A stretch of 64,000 nucleotides of DNA from Hyphomicrobiales bacterium (GCA_021775455.1 JAJFHU010000053.1:33330-97329), one strand, 5' to 3'. Shown: positions 35,417 through 45,322, numbered from the stretch's first letter. Numbers and translations: made by a program. The notes: generated by a model not told the origin, from the letters alone.

Positions 35417-36481
35417 ATGCGAGTACTGGTGGTAGGAGCCGGCCCAACAGGTTTGACCGCCGCAGTTGAGTTGGCTCGGCGTGGCATTGAAGTACTGGTG
35501 GTCGAAAAGCGCAAAAAGGGTTCCGGTCTGTCCCGTGCAGTCGGTATTCTCCCCGCGAGTTTGGAACTGCTAAAACCTTCTGGCGTTTCAGATAGATTGA
35601 CCAAGGAAGGAATGAAATTTCGCAAAGTTCAATTGTTTAATCGTGATCGACTGCTGTTGGAGTTGCCCATAGATTCTGGATTGGATCGTGAAGAATTTAT
35701 TCTTGGCCTTGCTCAGGATCGAACCGAGTATCACCTCCGCAAATCGCTGAAAAAATTTGGTGGTTTGCTTCATTACAACAAGGAGTTTGTCGGCCTCAGC
35801 CAGGATGAAACCAAGGTAACAGCCAGGCTCAAAGATGGGAAACAGACCGAATTCGACTACGTAATTGGCGCAGATGGAACCGACAGCATAACACGACAAC
35901 TGATCGGGATAGATTTTCCGGGCTTTGATTTACCTGAAACATGGTCAATTGCCGACGTAGAGGCAAAGGGCTGGGCGCACAATGACGCGTTGGTGGCCTG
36001 CAAAATGACCGGTCGGGACATTGTGGTTGCGGTTCCCCTAGAGCCCGAACGTTATCGCGTCATATCCAATACCCCTAATTCGCTGGAGTTATTACCGTTG
36101 CCACTCGATGTGACGAAGATACGGAAACAAGGTCAATTCAACATATCCATTCGGCAGGCTGTGACTTATCAAAAGGGGCGGGTTTTCATTGCCGGAGATG
36201 CAGCTCATTGTCATTCACCTGTCGGCGGACGCGGAATGAATATAGGCATTGCTGACGCAGCCGATCTTGCAAGGCGGATTGCAGAAGGCGACCTTGATGA
36301 TTACACACAGCATCGTCATCGAGACGGACAACAATTGGTTGCCGGCACCGAAAGAGCACGCAAGCTAATCACATCTGCATCTCCACTGGCACGGCTGGGA
36401 TTTCTTGGATTGGTCACAGCCATCTCCTTGATGAGACCGCTACAGCGAATTGTATCCAGACAAGTGCTTTATGGTCGATAA
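35417..36481 (+). CDS. FAD-dependent aromatic-type monooxygenase
   Basis: The 354-residue flavoprotein has the N-terminal dinucleotide motif VVGAGPTGLTAAVELARRG, the DG motif in DYVIGADGTDS, and the GD motif in RVFIAGDAAHCHSPVGGRG. This places it with PHBH/UbiH/TfdB-type group A monooxygenases that hydroxylate aromatic or similar substrates with NAD(P)H. At 354 residues it is shorter than phenol hydroxylases and near the UbiH/kynurenine size. A GGGAGAG sequence precedes the ATG. The physiological substrate is unknown, and it stands alone after the serine-cycle genes. Confidence 0.85.
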   Translation: MRVLVVGAGPTGLTAAVELARRGIEVLVVEKRKKGSGLSRAVGILPASLELLKPSGVSDRLTKEGMKFRKVQLFNRDRLLLELPIDSGLDREEFILGLAQDRTEYHLRKSLKKFGGLLHYNKEFVGLSQDETKVTARLKDGKQTEFDYVIGADGTDSITRQLIGIDFPGFDLPETWSIADVEAKGWAHNDALVACKMTGRDIVVAVPLEPERYRVISNTPNSLELLPLPLDVTKIRKQGQFNISIRQAVTYQKGRVFIAGDAAHCHSPVGGRGMNIGIADAADLARRIAEGDLDDYTQHRHRDGQQLVAGTERARKLITSASPLARLGFLGLVTAISLMRPLQRIVSRQVLYGR

Positions 36482-36630
36482 AGTCTCGCAAACCTCTACC
36501 ACCTTGCGCCAGAATGAATTTGATGCACTAATAAAGTCATCAGGAATGCTCAGTCGTGGCATTCACGAGCAATAACCTTCTGAATGTCTGACGAGCATGA
36601 GATGCCAGTCTTGCAGTGAGGTAATGCCAA

Positions 36631-38697
36631 ATGACAAACAATTCCGAAAATAACGGCGCTAGTCCCGACCCTTCTCCCAAATGCATCGCTCTTATCGGAC
36701 CGATGTCCAGCGGCAAAACCAGTTTACTAGAATCAATACTTTTTCGAACGGGCGCGATCCCGCGCCAAAACAAATCAGGATCAGGTTCAACCGTTGGAGA
36801 CTCATCTCCAGAAGCACGGTCCCACGGAATGAGTACCGAGGCCACGTTTGCTACGATCGATTATCTTGGCTCCAATCTGACCTTTGTGGATTGCCCCGGA
36901 TCAATAGAATTTACCCATGAGTCCAATGCAATTTTGCCATTTTGTGATTTCGCGATTGTTGTCGCTGAGGCCGATGGCAGCAAGATACCGGAATTGCAGC
37001 TTGTTTTTCGTTACCTGAAAGAAATAAACCTTCCACACGCCGTATTTTTAAACAAGATTGATCGGGCGACAACCAGTATTCGCGATACGCTGAAACTGTT
37101 GCAACCGGCGAGCACCACGCCTTTGTTGCTCCGGCAAATCCCGATTTGGAATGATGGCAAGCCCAGTGGCTCTATCGATTTGGCGCTTGAGCGCGCGTAC
37201 ATCTACCGTGATGGTCAGGAAAGCGAGGTAACCGAAATTGCCGATGAAGACAAGGCCCGTGAAATTGAGGCCCGGTTTCAGATGCTGGAAACTCTGGCTG
37301 ATCATGATGACAAATTGCTGGAACAACTTCTGGAAGATATTCAACCACCAATTGACACGGTGTTTGACGACCTCACCAGTGAAATTCGCGATGGCTTGAT
37401 CACGCCAGTCCTTGTTGGTGCCGCAGAAAATGGAAATGGAATCGAGAGACTGCTTAAAACCATCCGTCATGACGCACCGGGGATTTCAGAATCCAAAGTG
37501 CGTCTTGGTATTGGAAACGACGGAGCGACTGCAGCCATTATGAAAACGGTACACACCTCTCACAGCGGCAAACTTTCATTTGCCCGGATTCTCAATGGCA
37601 GTTTCAAGGATGGTGAGGTTGTAAGTGCAGGTGACGATGAGACTGCCAAGATTTCGGGGATTTATCGCCACTTGGGAAAAAACCAGGACAAACTTGCAAT
37701 TGCTGAAGAAGGTTGCACGGCCGGATTGGGCAAACTCGATACGACCGAAACAGGGCAGTTTTTAAACCCTGGTCGCAAGACGGAAACTGTTGGATTGGTA
37801 CCAGAACTTCAACAACCCGTATTTTCAATTGGAGTAAGACCAAAAGAGCGCCGCGATGAAGTGAAAGTTTCCACCGCCCTGCATCGTCTTCGTGATGAGG
37901 ATCCGTCGCTTCAAATCGAGCACAATAAAGACAACGGAGAAACAATATTGCATGGTAACGGTGAAATGCATCTTCGCATCACCATTGAAAGGCTGGAAAA
38001 CCGTTTCCAAATACCGGTCGAGAGTTTTGTACCAACAATTCCTTATTACGAAACCATCACACGTCAGATTACCCAACGGGGAAAATACAAGAAACAGTCC
38101 GGAGGGCACGGGCAGTTTGGTGACGTTGTGCTGGATATTCGCCCGCTGCCGCGCGGCAGCGGTTTTCATTTTACTGATACCATCACCGGGGGAGCAGTAC
38201 CAAAACAGTATATTCCTTCAGTTGAATTTGGCGTCAAAGAGTATCTGGCCACCGGGCCGCTCGGTTATCCTGTGGTTGACGTGACAGTCAATCTGGCTGA
38301 CGGTTCATATCATAGCGTTGACTCATCAGACCTTGCATTTCAGATGGCAGGAAAATTGGCAATGCGTGAAGGTATGCCTGTTTGTGGGCCAATCCTCCTG
38401 GAACCAATCATGAAGGTGGACATCCACTGCCCGAATGATGCAACGGCAAAAGTCACAGCTATCGTTCCCCAGCGACGCAGTCAGATTCTGGGCTACGCCG
38501 CACGTAAAGACTGGGACGGATGGGACACAGTCAGCGCCATGATGCCAAAATCGGAAATTGCCGATTTGATTGTTGAGCTTCGGTCACTTACCGCAGGTGT
38601 CGCAACTTATGTAGCTGGGTTTGACCATCTGGAAAAACTCGAAGGGCGCAAAGCGGACGAAGTCATTGGAAATTCCAAACTGGCAGAAGCCGGATAG
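36631..38697 (+). CDS. Elongation factor G-like GTPase (divergent FusA paralogue)
   Basis: The 688-residue protein has the full EF-G domain order. The G domain has P-loop GPMSSGKT (residues 23-30) and NKID (141-144), followed by an EF-Tu-like domain II, EF-G III (VSTALHRLRDEDPSLQIEHN), IV (TQRGKYKKQSGGHGQFGDV) and V. G2 lacks the usual RGITI and reads HGMSTE. G3 reads DCPGS in place of DTPGH, so the catalytic histidine position is serine. I recognise this as the second EF-G-like protein conserved in Hyphomicrobiales, not the main translocase. Its role is not established. GAGG precedes the ATG. Confidence 0.88.
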   Translation: MTNNSENNGASPDPSPKCIALIGPMSSGKTSLLESILFRTGAIPRQNKSGSGSTVGDSSPEARSHGMSTEATFATIDYLGSNLTFVDCPGSIEFTHESNAILPFCDFAIVVAEADGSKIPELQLVFRYLKEINLPHAVFLNKIDRATTSIRDTLKLLQPASTTPLLLRQIPIWNDGKPSGSIDLALERAYIYRDGQESEVTEIADEDKAREIEARFQMLETLADHDDKLLEQLLEDIQPPIDTVFDDLTSEIRDGLITPVLVGAAENGNGIERLLKTIRHDAPGISESKVRLGIGNDGATAAIMKTVHTSHSGKLSFARILNGSFKDGEVVSAGDDETAKISGIYRHLGKNQDKLAIAEEGCTAGLGKLDTTETGQFLNPGRKTETVGLVPELQQPVFSIGVRPKERRDEVKVSTALHRLRDEDPSLQIEHNKDNGETILHGNGEMHLRITIERLENRFQIPVESFVPTIPYYETITRQITQRGKYKKQSGGHGQFGDVVLDIRPLPRGSGFHFTDTITGGAVPKQYIPSVEFGVKEYLATGPLGYPVVDVTVNLADGSYHSVDSSDLAFQMAGKLAMREGMPVCGPILLEPIMKVDIHCPNDATAKVTAIVPQRRSQILGYAARKDWDGWDTVSAMMPKSEIADLIVELRSLTAGVATYVAGFDHLEKLEGRKADEVIGNSKLAEAG

Positions 38698-38706
38698 CAT
38701 GTCGCC

Positions 38707-39723
38707 TCAACCCATGATTTGTCGACGGCGCTCCTGCATTCGAACGTGGGCATAGTCAGTACCATCATGGAATGTGCCAAACCAATTGTCCCACGGCACT
38801 TCCAGATTTCCATAATTGCACTCGAAATAGCGGTGATGCATCTGGTGGTGAAACGTTCCAAGAGCCAGCCGGTTTTCGTCTTTCACCAAAATCCCCTCAA
38901 AACCAGAATGCGAAGTGGAAGCTGTCAGTGCCTGATGCTGCATGTGGAACAGGATGTGAATCGGATGCGCCGGAATTACAAAATGGATGAGAATTGATGA
39001 AAAGAACATCAAATGCTCAATCGGATGCATCGACAATCCAGACCACGGTCCAACATTGATATTGCGGTGATGTAGCGAGTGAGCAAGTTTGTACAGCGGC
39101 GGCCAGTGAAGCCATCGGTGTATCCAGTAAAAGTGGAAGGATATCCACATCGGAGTTAAAAATAGCAGCACAACAAACAAAATTGGATTTTCCCGCCATG
39201 TGAGCACCGGCGCATAACCATTGGCCATTGCCCAGAACATCAACACTTCAAATCCAGTCCAGAAAAACACACCACTTCCAAGGGTCCAAAACATGTTGTC
39301 TCTGACCTGCGAGTTAAACGTGAATAGTTTTCCAAATTGTTTGAGCTCACGCGCGTCAAACTTGAGTTCGTCCTGTTGAAACTTGTAGCGATAAAAATAG
39401 AGGTGCAGACCTCCCGCTACGATCGTGATCAACACAAAGTTGCGAAGGTAAATCTGCCCAATCCAGCCCATTTCGAAAGTTTTGGCTTGCTCCAGTGGAG
39501 GCTGAAAGTATGCCCAGCACAGTAGTGCAAGACCCACCAGGATTGAGTTTTCGGCAATAGCAAACCAACGTTCCCCAACCCAACGAAGCATTGCGATTGG
39601 CTTGGGCGGCCAGGAAAAAAATGGGGAAGCCTTAATGGGAACCACTGGTCGATAGTGCCACTGTTTTGCCATGGTTGGATTGTTTCCAACATCATGACCG
39701 GTATCAGATTGTTTACTTTGCAT
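38707..39723 (-). CDS. Sterol desaturase / fatty acid hydroxylase family protein
   Basis: This 338-residue membrane protein has about four to five helices and the three histidine clusters of diiron hydroxylases: HRWLHW, HSLHHRN and FHHQMHHRYF. It probably introduces a hydroxyl group or double bond in a lipid. The ATG at 39723 is chosen because a strong GGGGAGG sits 4-10 nt before it; the longer frame adds 11 residues. It lies 85 nt downstream of the dimethylglycine-dehydrogenase-like gene on the same strand and converges with the EF-G paralogue. Alternatives within the family include ornithine-lipid or hopanoid hydroxylation. Confidence 0.87.
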   Translation of the reverse strand: MQSKQSDTGHDVGNNPTMAKQWHYRPVVPIKASPFFSWPPKPIAMLRWVGERWFAIAENSILVGLALLCWAYFQPPLEQAKTFEMGWIGQIYLRNFVLITIVAGGLHLYFYRYKFQQDELKFDARELKQFGKLFTFNSQVRDNMFWTLGSGVFFWTGFEVLMFWAMANGYAPVLTWRENPILFVVLLFLTPMWISFHFYWIHRWLHWPPLYKLAHSLHHRNINVGPWSGLSMHPIEHLMFFSSILIHFVIPAHPIHILFHMQHQALTASTSHSGFEGILVKDENRLALGTFHHQMHHRYFECNYGNLEVPWDNWFGTFHDGTDYAHVRMQERRRQIMG

Positions 39724-39808
39724 TACCTCCCCTTTCGCGACACCATTTTGCCACATGTATCAGGAATTGTAACGGCAGCTTGCCTTTTTTCCGGCATTCT
39801 TCAGTTTT

Positions 39809-42253
39809 TTAGGCGCGCGCCTTCAAATTTTGTGGATCATATGGGCTATCGGCAATTACTACAGCGCGGCAACGGCGTTCAAGCACAGGAATTTCCAGTT
39901 CGGTTCCTTCCTCTGCACATTTGATGTCGACATAGGCCATCGAAAGGCACCCACCAATCAACTTTGAAGTAGCACCGGATGTCACACGTCCTACAAGTTT
40001 GCCTTCACGATACACCCCTTCGTTCATGTAAGCATCCGCATCAATCGTATCCACCTTAACGGTCACCATCTTGCGAACCAGCCCCTCTTCTTTCTGGCGC
40101 AGAAGGGCAACCTTTCCAGTGAAATCTTCTTTATTGAAATTGACAAAGCGATCAAGCCCCGACTCCAGCGCAGAATATTCTACATTTATGTCGCGATACA
40201 TGGCTCTATAGGATTTTTCCAACCTGAGAACCTCGATTGCCCTGTTACCAGTTAATTTCAATCCAAGCTCTTTGCCAGCGTTTGTAATTGCCTCATAGAG
40301 ATGAAGATTGTAGCAAATTGGGTGATACAGCTCCCAGCCCAGTTCTCCTTCATAATTGACCCGCATCATACGCACATCGGAGGCAAAACCCACTGAGTGA
40401 GTCTGCGCTTTCATCCAGCAAAATTTTTCATTCGACAAATCACCATCAACAATTGGTTGCAATATTTCACGTGAATTGGGACCTACCAACGTGAAACAAC
40501 CGCGCTCCATGGTAACATTTTTGAGCGTTACGCTGCCGTCATTTGGAAGTGAATTCTGCAAACAGTCAAAATCATGTCTTTCTCCCCGCGGTGTCGAAAC
40601 GAGGTAGAACAGATTTTCTCCAAGCCTGGTAACCGTAAACTCTGCCCGAACACCACCGCTTTTAGTCAGCATGTGCGCCAGCACGATACTACCCGTCTTT
40701 TGTGGCATCCGGTTAGCCAACATCCGGTTGAGCCATGCTTCAACTCCAGGTCCGGATACCTCGAACTTTGCCATATGCGTCATATCAATCAGGCCGGCAG
40801 AATTGCGTACTGCATGGCATTCTTGCTGCACAAAGGGGAGATAGTTGAACTCCCGAAAGCTCCAGAGATCCTTGCGTTCGATTCCAACGGGTGCAAACCA
40901 TAGCGGGCTTTCCCAACCATAAACCGAACCCCAAACTGCACCGGCCTTTTCCAGCCTGTCATGGCAGGGTGACATTTTTACCTGCCTGCCCTCAGGCCAT
41001 TCATAACCCGGATAATGCAGGCCAAAATTGTGACCAAAGGCTTCCGTGATCTTGATTCCTGACCATGTTTTGTTGGCATGAGGCCCAAATCGCCTTGGAT
41101 CTACCTCCGACAGATCAATATGCGGCTCTCCATCAATAATCCAGTTGGCCAGTTCATACCCAAGACCACCGCCCATCAAAATACCGCCAGAAAACCCTTC
41201 TGCAAACCAGAGATTGTGTTTACTCCAAGCCGGGCCACAAAGCGGCAGGTTGTCTGGTGTTGTGCAAATTGGGCCACGCACATTGGAACGAATGCCGACC
41301 TCCCCCAACACTGGCACCAGATCAAGCGCGGCTTCCCAGTTCTCCTCAACTGACTCCATTTTCTCAGGCAACAAGTCAGCTCCAAACCAGTCTGGAACTC
41401 CTTCCCGGGCAAAGAATTCCAGTTTATGAGAACGTTCGTACGGCCCAAACATCAATCCGTCACGTTCCTCGCGCACGTAACCATTGATCGCCTCGTTGCG
41501 AAGAACCGGCAATTCCGGCAATCCCGCCTCTTTTCGTTTTTGAATTTCCGGTACACTTTGCGTCACCCAATACTGATGCAATATCGGTATGGCTGGAATC
41601 TCCATTCCAATCATTTTTGCGGTATTCTGGACATAATTTCCGGTGGCCAGGACCAGGTGTTCACAGGTAATTTCACCACTGCTAGTCAGAACCAACCATT
41701 CGCCATTCGGCTTTTGCTCATACCCAGTCACTTGAGTTCGCTGGCAAATCTCGGCGCCAAGTTGTCTGGCGCCCTTTGCGAGCGCCTGAGTAACATCGGC
41801 AGGAGCTATATGGCCGTCATCCGGATTGTAAACCGCACCCAACAAGTTGGGGCTTCTGCTCATAAGTGGCCAAAGCTCAACAGTCTTCTCCGGTGTAAGG
41901 ATTTCCGCCCGCACACCCTGCGTCTCAGCAATAGCAACATAGTTGAGGTATTCGTCCATGCGGTCAGGCGTTTCTGCAATGCGCAACTGGCCGCATTTGT
42001 GCCAGCCGACAGCTTGTCCGGTTTCTGCCTCCAGGCCTTCATAAACCTCGATTGTTTTGGCAATGATCCGTCCAAAGCTATAGGAAAACGAGTATAGCGG
42101 GACTAACCCGGCTGCGTGCCAGGTCGAACCTGCCGTTAGTTCGGTTCGCTCTAGCAAAACCGAATCTGTCCACCCCTGGTGTGCAAGATGATATAGAATG
42201 TTGACACCGACTACACCGCCACCAACAACAACAGCCCGAGCATGACTTTTCAT
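39809..42253 (-). CDS. Dimethylglycine/sarcosine dehydrogenase-like flavoprotein with folate-binding domain
   Basis: The 814-residue protein has an N-terminal D-amino-acid-oxidase-type FAD domain (VVVGGGVVGVNILYHLAHQG). The histidine that carries covalent FAD in mammalian dimethylglycine dehydrogenase has a clear counterpart in AGSTWHAAGLVP. A C-terminal GcvT-type tetrahydrofolate domain follows (FTVTRLGENLFYLVSTP; GELGWELYHP; LDRFVNFNKEDFTGK). Such enzymes oxidise an N-methyl group and pass the carbon to tetrahydrofolate as 5,10-methylene-THF. It ends an eight-gene same-strand cluster, and its substrate may be dimethylglycine, sarcosine or an N-methyl amino acid such as N-methylglutamate. 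THF transfer would feed the nearby serine cycle. Confidence 0.87.
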   Translation of the reverse strand: MKSHARAVVVGGGVVGVNILYHLAHQGWTDSVLLERTELTAGSTWHAAGLVPLYSFSYSFGRIIAKTIEVYEGLEAETGQAVGWHKCGQLRIAETPDRMDEYLNYVAIAETQGVRAEILTPEKTVELWPLMSRSPNLLGAVYNPDDGHIAPADVTQALAKGARQLGAEICQRTQVTGYEQKPNGEWLVLTSSGEITCEHLVLATGNYVQNTAKMIGMEIPAIPILHQYWVTQSVPEIQKRKEAGLPELPVLRNEAINGYVREERDGLMFGPYERSHKLEFFAREGVPDWFGADLLPEKMESVEENWEAALDLVPVLGEVGIRSNVRGPICTTPDNLPLCGPAWSKHNLWFAEGFSGGILMGGGLGYELANWIIDGEPHIDLSEVDPRRFGPHANKTWSGIKITEAFGHNFGLHYPGYEWPEGRQVKMSPCHDRLEKAGAVWGSVYGWESPLWFAPVGIERKDLWSFREFNYLPFVQQECHAVRNSAGLIDMTHMAKFEVSGPGVEAWLNRMLANRMPQKTGSIVLAHMLTKSGGVRAEFTVTRLGENLFYLVSTPRGERHDFDCLQNSLPNDGSVTLKNVTMERGCFTLVGPNSREILQPIVDGDLSNEKFCWMKAQTHSVGFASDVRMMRVNYEGELGWELYHPICYNLHLYEAITNAGKELGLKLTGNRAIEVLRLEKSYRAMYRDINVEYSALESGLDRFVNFNKEDFTGKVALLRQKEEGLVRKMVTVKVDTIDADAYMNEGVYREGKLVGRVTSGATSKLIGGCLSMAYVDIKCAEEGTELEIPVLERRCRAVVIADSPYDPQNLKARA

Positions 42254-42394
42254 TAAATTTTTCCCATAAGGAAGTTTAAAGTCATAAAGAAGCAGGAAGA
42301 AAATTCTTGTACAGCTTCAAATGCTCATTTTCTGCTTCGAAAACGACATGAAAGCGATCCGCCGATTGTCAGGCATCGCATCTGTCGTTTCACA

Positions 42395-43729
42395 TTACCC
42401 AGCGCCCGGAATCCAACTTGTTCCAGATAACGGGACCCCGGCCATCGCTGCGGACTCAACAGTCAAAGCTACCAAATCCTCTGGCTCAAGGTTGTGCAAA
42501 TGGTTTTTTCCGCATGCCCGCGCAATTGTTTGCGCCTCAAGCGTCATTACCTTCAGATAGTTCTTCAGCCTGCGCCCACCTTCAACGGGATCAAACCTAG
42601 CCATCAATTCCGGATCCTGGGTCGTGATGCCGGCCGGGTCCTGGCCTTCGTGCCAGTCATCGTATGCACCAGCCGTGGTTCCAAGCTTGTTGTATTCTGC
42701 CTCAAATCGGGGATCATTATCACCAAGCGCAATGAGTGCGGCTGTGCCAATTGCAACGGCGTCTGCACCGAGCGCCATGGCTTTGGCCACATCTGCACCT
42801 GAGCGAATTCCGCCGGATAATACAAGTTGCACCTTGCGATGCATGCCGAGGTCCTGAAGTGCTTGAACTGCCGGTCGTACAATCGCAAGTGTTGGTTGTC
42901 CAACATGTTCAATGAAGACATCCTGCGTTGCCGCAGTACCACCCTGCATACCATCAAGCACAACAACATCAGCTCCGGATTTTACTGCAAGTGTGGTGTC
43001 ATAATATGGACGAGCCCCAGCAACTTTTACATAAATTGGTACCTGCCAGTTGGTGATTTCCCGAAGTTCGAGAATCTTGATTTCCAGATCATCCGGGCCG
43101 GTCCAATCTGGATGGCGGCAGGCAGAGCGTTGATCGATGCCCTTTGGCAAATTTCGCATTTCAGCAACCCTGTCGCTGATCTTTTGCCCGAGAAGCATGC
43201 CGCCTCCGCCCGGTTTGGCACCCTGCCCGACAACAATTTCTATCGCATCCGCCTTACGCAGATCATCCGGGTTCATGCCATAACGTGATGGCAAATACTG
43301 ATAGACCAGTTTTGAAGAGTGCCCGCGTTCCTCCGGTGTCATACCGCCATCACCTGTAGTGGTGGAAGTTCCCGCTGCATCCGCACCCCGGCCAAGTGCC
43401 TCTTTTGCCGGCCCCGAGAGCGCGCCAAAGCTCATACCGGCGATGGTAATTGGAATATCAATTTCAATTGGTTTCTTTGCAAACCGTGTACCGAGAGTAA
43501 CGTTGGTTTCACATTTTTCCCGATAACCTTCCAATGGATAACGAGAGATCGAAGCTCCAAGAAACAGAAGATCGTCAAAATTCGGCACCCGCCGTTTGGC
43601 TCCCCCACCCCGAATGTCATAGATACCAGTTGCCGCAGCCCGGCGTATTTCACTGTTTACTTCATTCGTAAAAGTAGCTGACTGCCGAGGGAGCGTATAA
43701 GGAATTCCACTTTTATTATGTGTTTTCAT
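42395..43729 (-). CDS. FMN-binding glutamate-synthase family protein (GlxD/MgsC type)
   Basis: The 444-residue protein matches the FMN/4Fe-4S synthase domain of glutamate synthase without the amidotransferase part: ITIAGMSFGALSGPAKEALG, SDRVAEMRNLPKG, IYVKVAGARPYYDTTLAVKSGADVVVLDG in part, and LVLSGGIRSGADVAKAMALGADAV in part. It is the third gene of a split glutamate-synthase-like set known as GlxBCD in Sinorhizobium or MgsABC (N-methylglutamate synthase) in methylotrophs. Only 11 nt separate it from the GXGXG-domain gene upstream. It probably receives ammonia or methylamine nitrogen. Confidence 0.85.
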   Translation of the reverse strand: MKTHNKSGIPYTLPRQSATFTNEVNSEIRRAAATGIYDIRGGGAKRRVPNFDDLLFLGASISRYPLEGYREKCETNVTLGTRFAKKPIEIDIPITIAGMSFGALSGPAKEALGRGADAAGTSTTTGDGGMTPEERGHSSKLVYQYLPSRYGMNPDDLRKADAIEIVVGQGAKPGGGGMLLGQKISDRVAEMRNLPKGIDQRSACRHPDWTGPDDLEIKILELREITNWQVPIYVKVAGARPYYDTTLAVKSGADVVVLDGMQGGTAATQDVFIEHVGQPTLAIVRPAVQALQDLGMHRKVQLVLSGGIRSGADVAKAMALGADAVAIGTAALIALGDNDPRFEAEYNKLGTTAGAYDDWHEGQDPAGITTQDPELMARFDPVEGGRRLKNYLKVMTLEAQTIARACGKNHLHNLEPEDLVALTVESAAMAGVPLSGTSWIPGAG

Positions 43730-43740
43730 CTTCTTTATCC

Positions 43741-44424
43741 TTAGTAAGCCGCTGCATTATCGACGTCAAAATTATACAGATTACGGGCTGATCCATATCG
43801 GGTGAACTCCTCCGGTTTGGCATCACATCCAGACCGCTCCAGTAAATCCTTCAAAATTTCAATGTGCTCAACGCGCATTTCCTTCTTCTCGCAATCTGCT
43901 CCAAGGCTCTTTACGGAACCGCGGACAAAAATTCGTGCTTCGTAGCAACTATCACCCAGTGCATCACCGGCATCGCCGCAAACCACCAGATTGCCGGATT
44001 GTGCCATGAATGCAGACATGTGCCCGATGTTTCCGTGAACGACGATATCAATGCCTTTCATCGAAATACCGCACCTTGATGAAGCATTGCCCTTGATGAC
44101 CAGCAGTCCACCATGCCCTGTCGCACCGGCATACTGGCTGGCATCGCCATCCACGATAAGAGCGCCCGACATCATGTTTTCCGCAGCGCCCGGTCCAACG
44201 GAACCCTTTACATTGATTGTCGCCTGCTTGTTCATACCGCCACAGTAATATCCAGTGGAACCCATGATTGTGACCTCGATAGGAGCATCAAGGCCAACTG
44301 CAATGGCGTGACTTCCCTTGGGATTGACAACTTCCCAAGAGGTCTGATTGGTATCTTCTTTTTGCGCGTGGAGCGTGGAGTTGACCTCACGCAATTCAAC
44401 TTTTGCAAGATCCAGGGTCTGCAT
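43741..44424 (-). CDS. GXGXG-domain glutamate-synthase-like subunit (GlxC/MgsB type)
   Basis: The 227-residue protein is a right-handed beta-helix of the glutamate-synthase alpha C-terminal (GXGXG) type: IEVTIMGSTGYYCGGMNKQA, GSVGPGAAENMMSGALIVDG, GATGHGGLLVIKGNASSRCG, DGDASQYAG. The start MQTLDLAKVELREVNSTLH at 44424 follows the stop of the amidotransferase gene by one base; the longer frame extends into that gene. It is the middle, non-catalytic subunit of the three-part synthase. Confidence 0.87.
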   Translation of the reverse strand: MQTLDLAKVELREVNSTLHAQKEDTNQTSWEVVNPKGSHAIAVGLDAPIEVTIMGSTGYYCGGMNKQATINVKGSVGPGAAENMMSGALIVDGDASQYAGATGHGGLLVIKGNASSRCGISMKGIDIVVHGNIGHMSAFMAQSGNLVVCGDAGDALGDSCYEARIFVRGSVKSLGADCEKKEMRVEHIEILKDLLERSGCDAKPEEFTRYGSARNLYNFDVDNAAAY

Positions 44425-44425
44425 A

Positions 44426-45322
44426 CTAGTGCTCCCAAAAATATACGGTTGCCGGCTCAGGTTCCCATACCTTGGCACCCTCTATGCCTGGCAAGTTTAC
44501 AAGTGCGCGATACTCAGACCCGAATGCAACATATTGATCGGTTTCAGCCATGACAGCGGGTTTGCAGGCAATTTGGTCTCGAACCACTCCAAAGCCATCC
44601 TTTGTACCGACAACAAATGTGAAAAACCCATCAAGGTCATCAATACTGCTCTCAAGCGCCTCGCCCAATGAACTGCCCTGCTTCATTTTCCAGGTCAAGT
44701 ATGCAGCACCTACTTCAGTATCGTTCTCGGTTTCAATTACAACGCCATCCCGCTGCAGCGTTCGACGCAAGCTGTTGTGATTGGACAACGATCCATTATG
44801 CACCAAGCACTGATCAATACCGGTAGAAAATGGATGTGCGCCAAGTGTAGTCACCCTGGATTCAGTTGCCATTCTTGTATGGCCAATACCATGACTGCCC
44901 TTCATTTTTTCCAGGTGGAAACGCGCAGCAACGTCTTTGGGGAGCCCTACTTCCTTGTAGATTTCAATGACATCTCCTGCACTCATTATCCGCATATCAG
45001 GGCGGATAATGGTCAGAGCTTCACGGGCGGCCTCCAGTTTATCGGTTGGCATCTCAATAACTACGTGTGTGTCGATAATCCTGGTGGATACCTTGCAGCC
45101 AATTTCCTTGCCCAAGTCCTTGTCTAGATTGGGGAAATCCGTTTCCGGATTCTCGGATTGGGCAGTCAGTTTGGAATTGTCGTCCACATCCGTACCGTAG
45201 ATGGCAATACCCGCACTGTCAGGTCCGCGATCTGACATGACAATTAGCATATCAGTCAGCATTTCTCCCAATTTTGGCTCCAGGGAACGATCTTTCAGAA
45301 AAAGCCCAACTATACCGCACAT
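44426..45322 (-). CDS. Class II glutamine amidotransferase-like subunit (GlxB/MgsA type)
   Basis: The 298-residue protein has Cys2 at the mature N-terminus (MCGIVGLFLKD), the motifs MSDRGPDSAG, GIGHTRMATES and QCLVHNGSLSNHNSLRR, and a 60-residue insert typical of the GlxB/MgsA group. In N-methylglutamate synthase this subunit pairs with the GXGXG and FMN subunits. It is the first of the three genes and lies 94 nt after the XRE-cupin regulator gene. Whether it hydrolyses glutamine or takes methylamine cannot be told from sequence. Confidence 0.87.
   Translation of the reverse strand: MCGIVGLFLKDRSLEPKLGEMLTDMLIVMSDRGPDSAGIAIYGTDVDDNSKLTAQSENPETDFPNLDKDLGKEIGCKVSTRIIDTHVVIEMPTDKLEAAREALTIIRPDMRIMSAGDVIEIYKEVGLPKDVAARFHLEKMKGSHGIGHTRMATESRVTTLGAHPFSTGIDQCLVHNGSLSNHNSLRRTLQRDGVVIETENDTEVGAAYLTWKMKQGSSLGEALESSIDDLDGFFTFVVGTKDGFGVVRDQIACKPAVMAETDQYVAFGSEYRALVNLPGIEGAKVWEPEPATVYFWEH

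Noticed and set aside
41426..42097. 223-codon frame opposite the DMGDH-like gene
   Set aside because: It overlaps the FAD domain of a clearly real gene and has no recognisable domain or ribosome-binding site.
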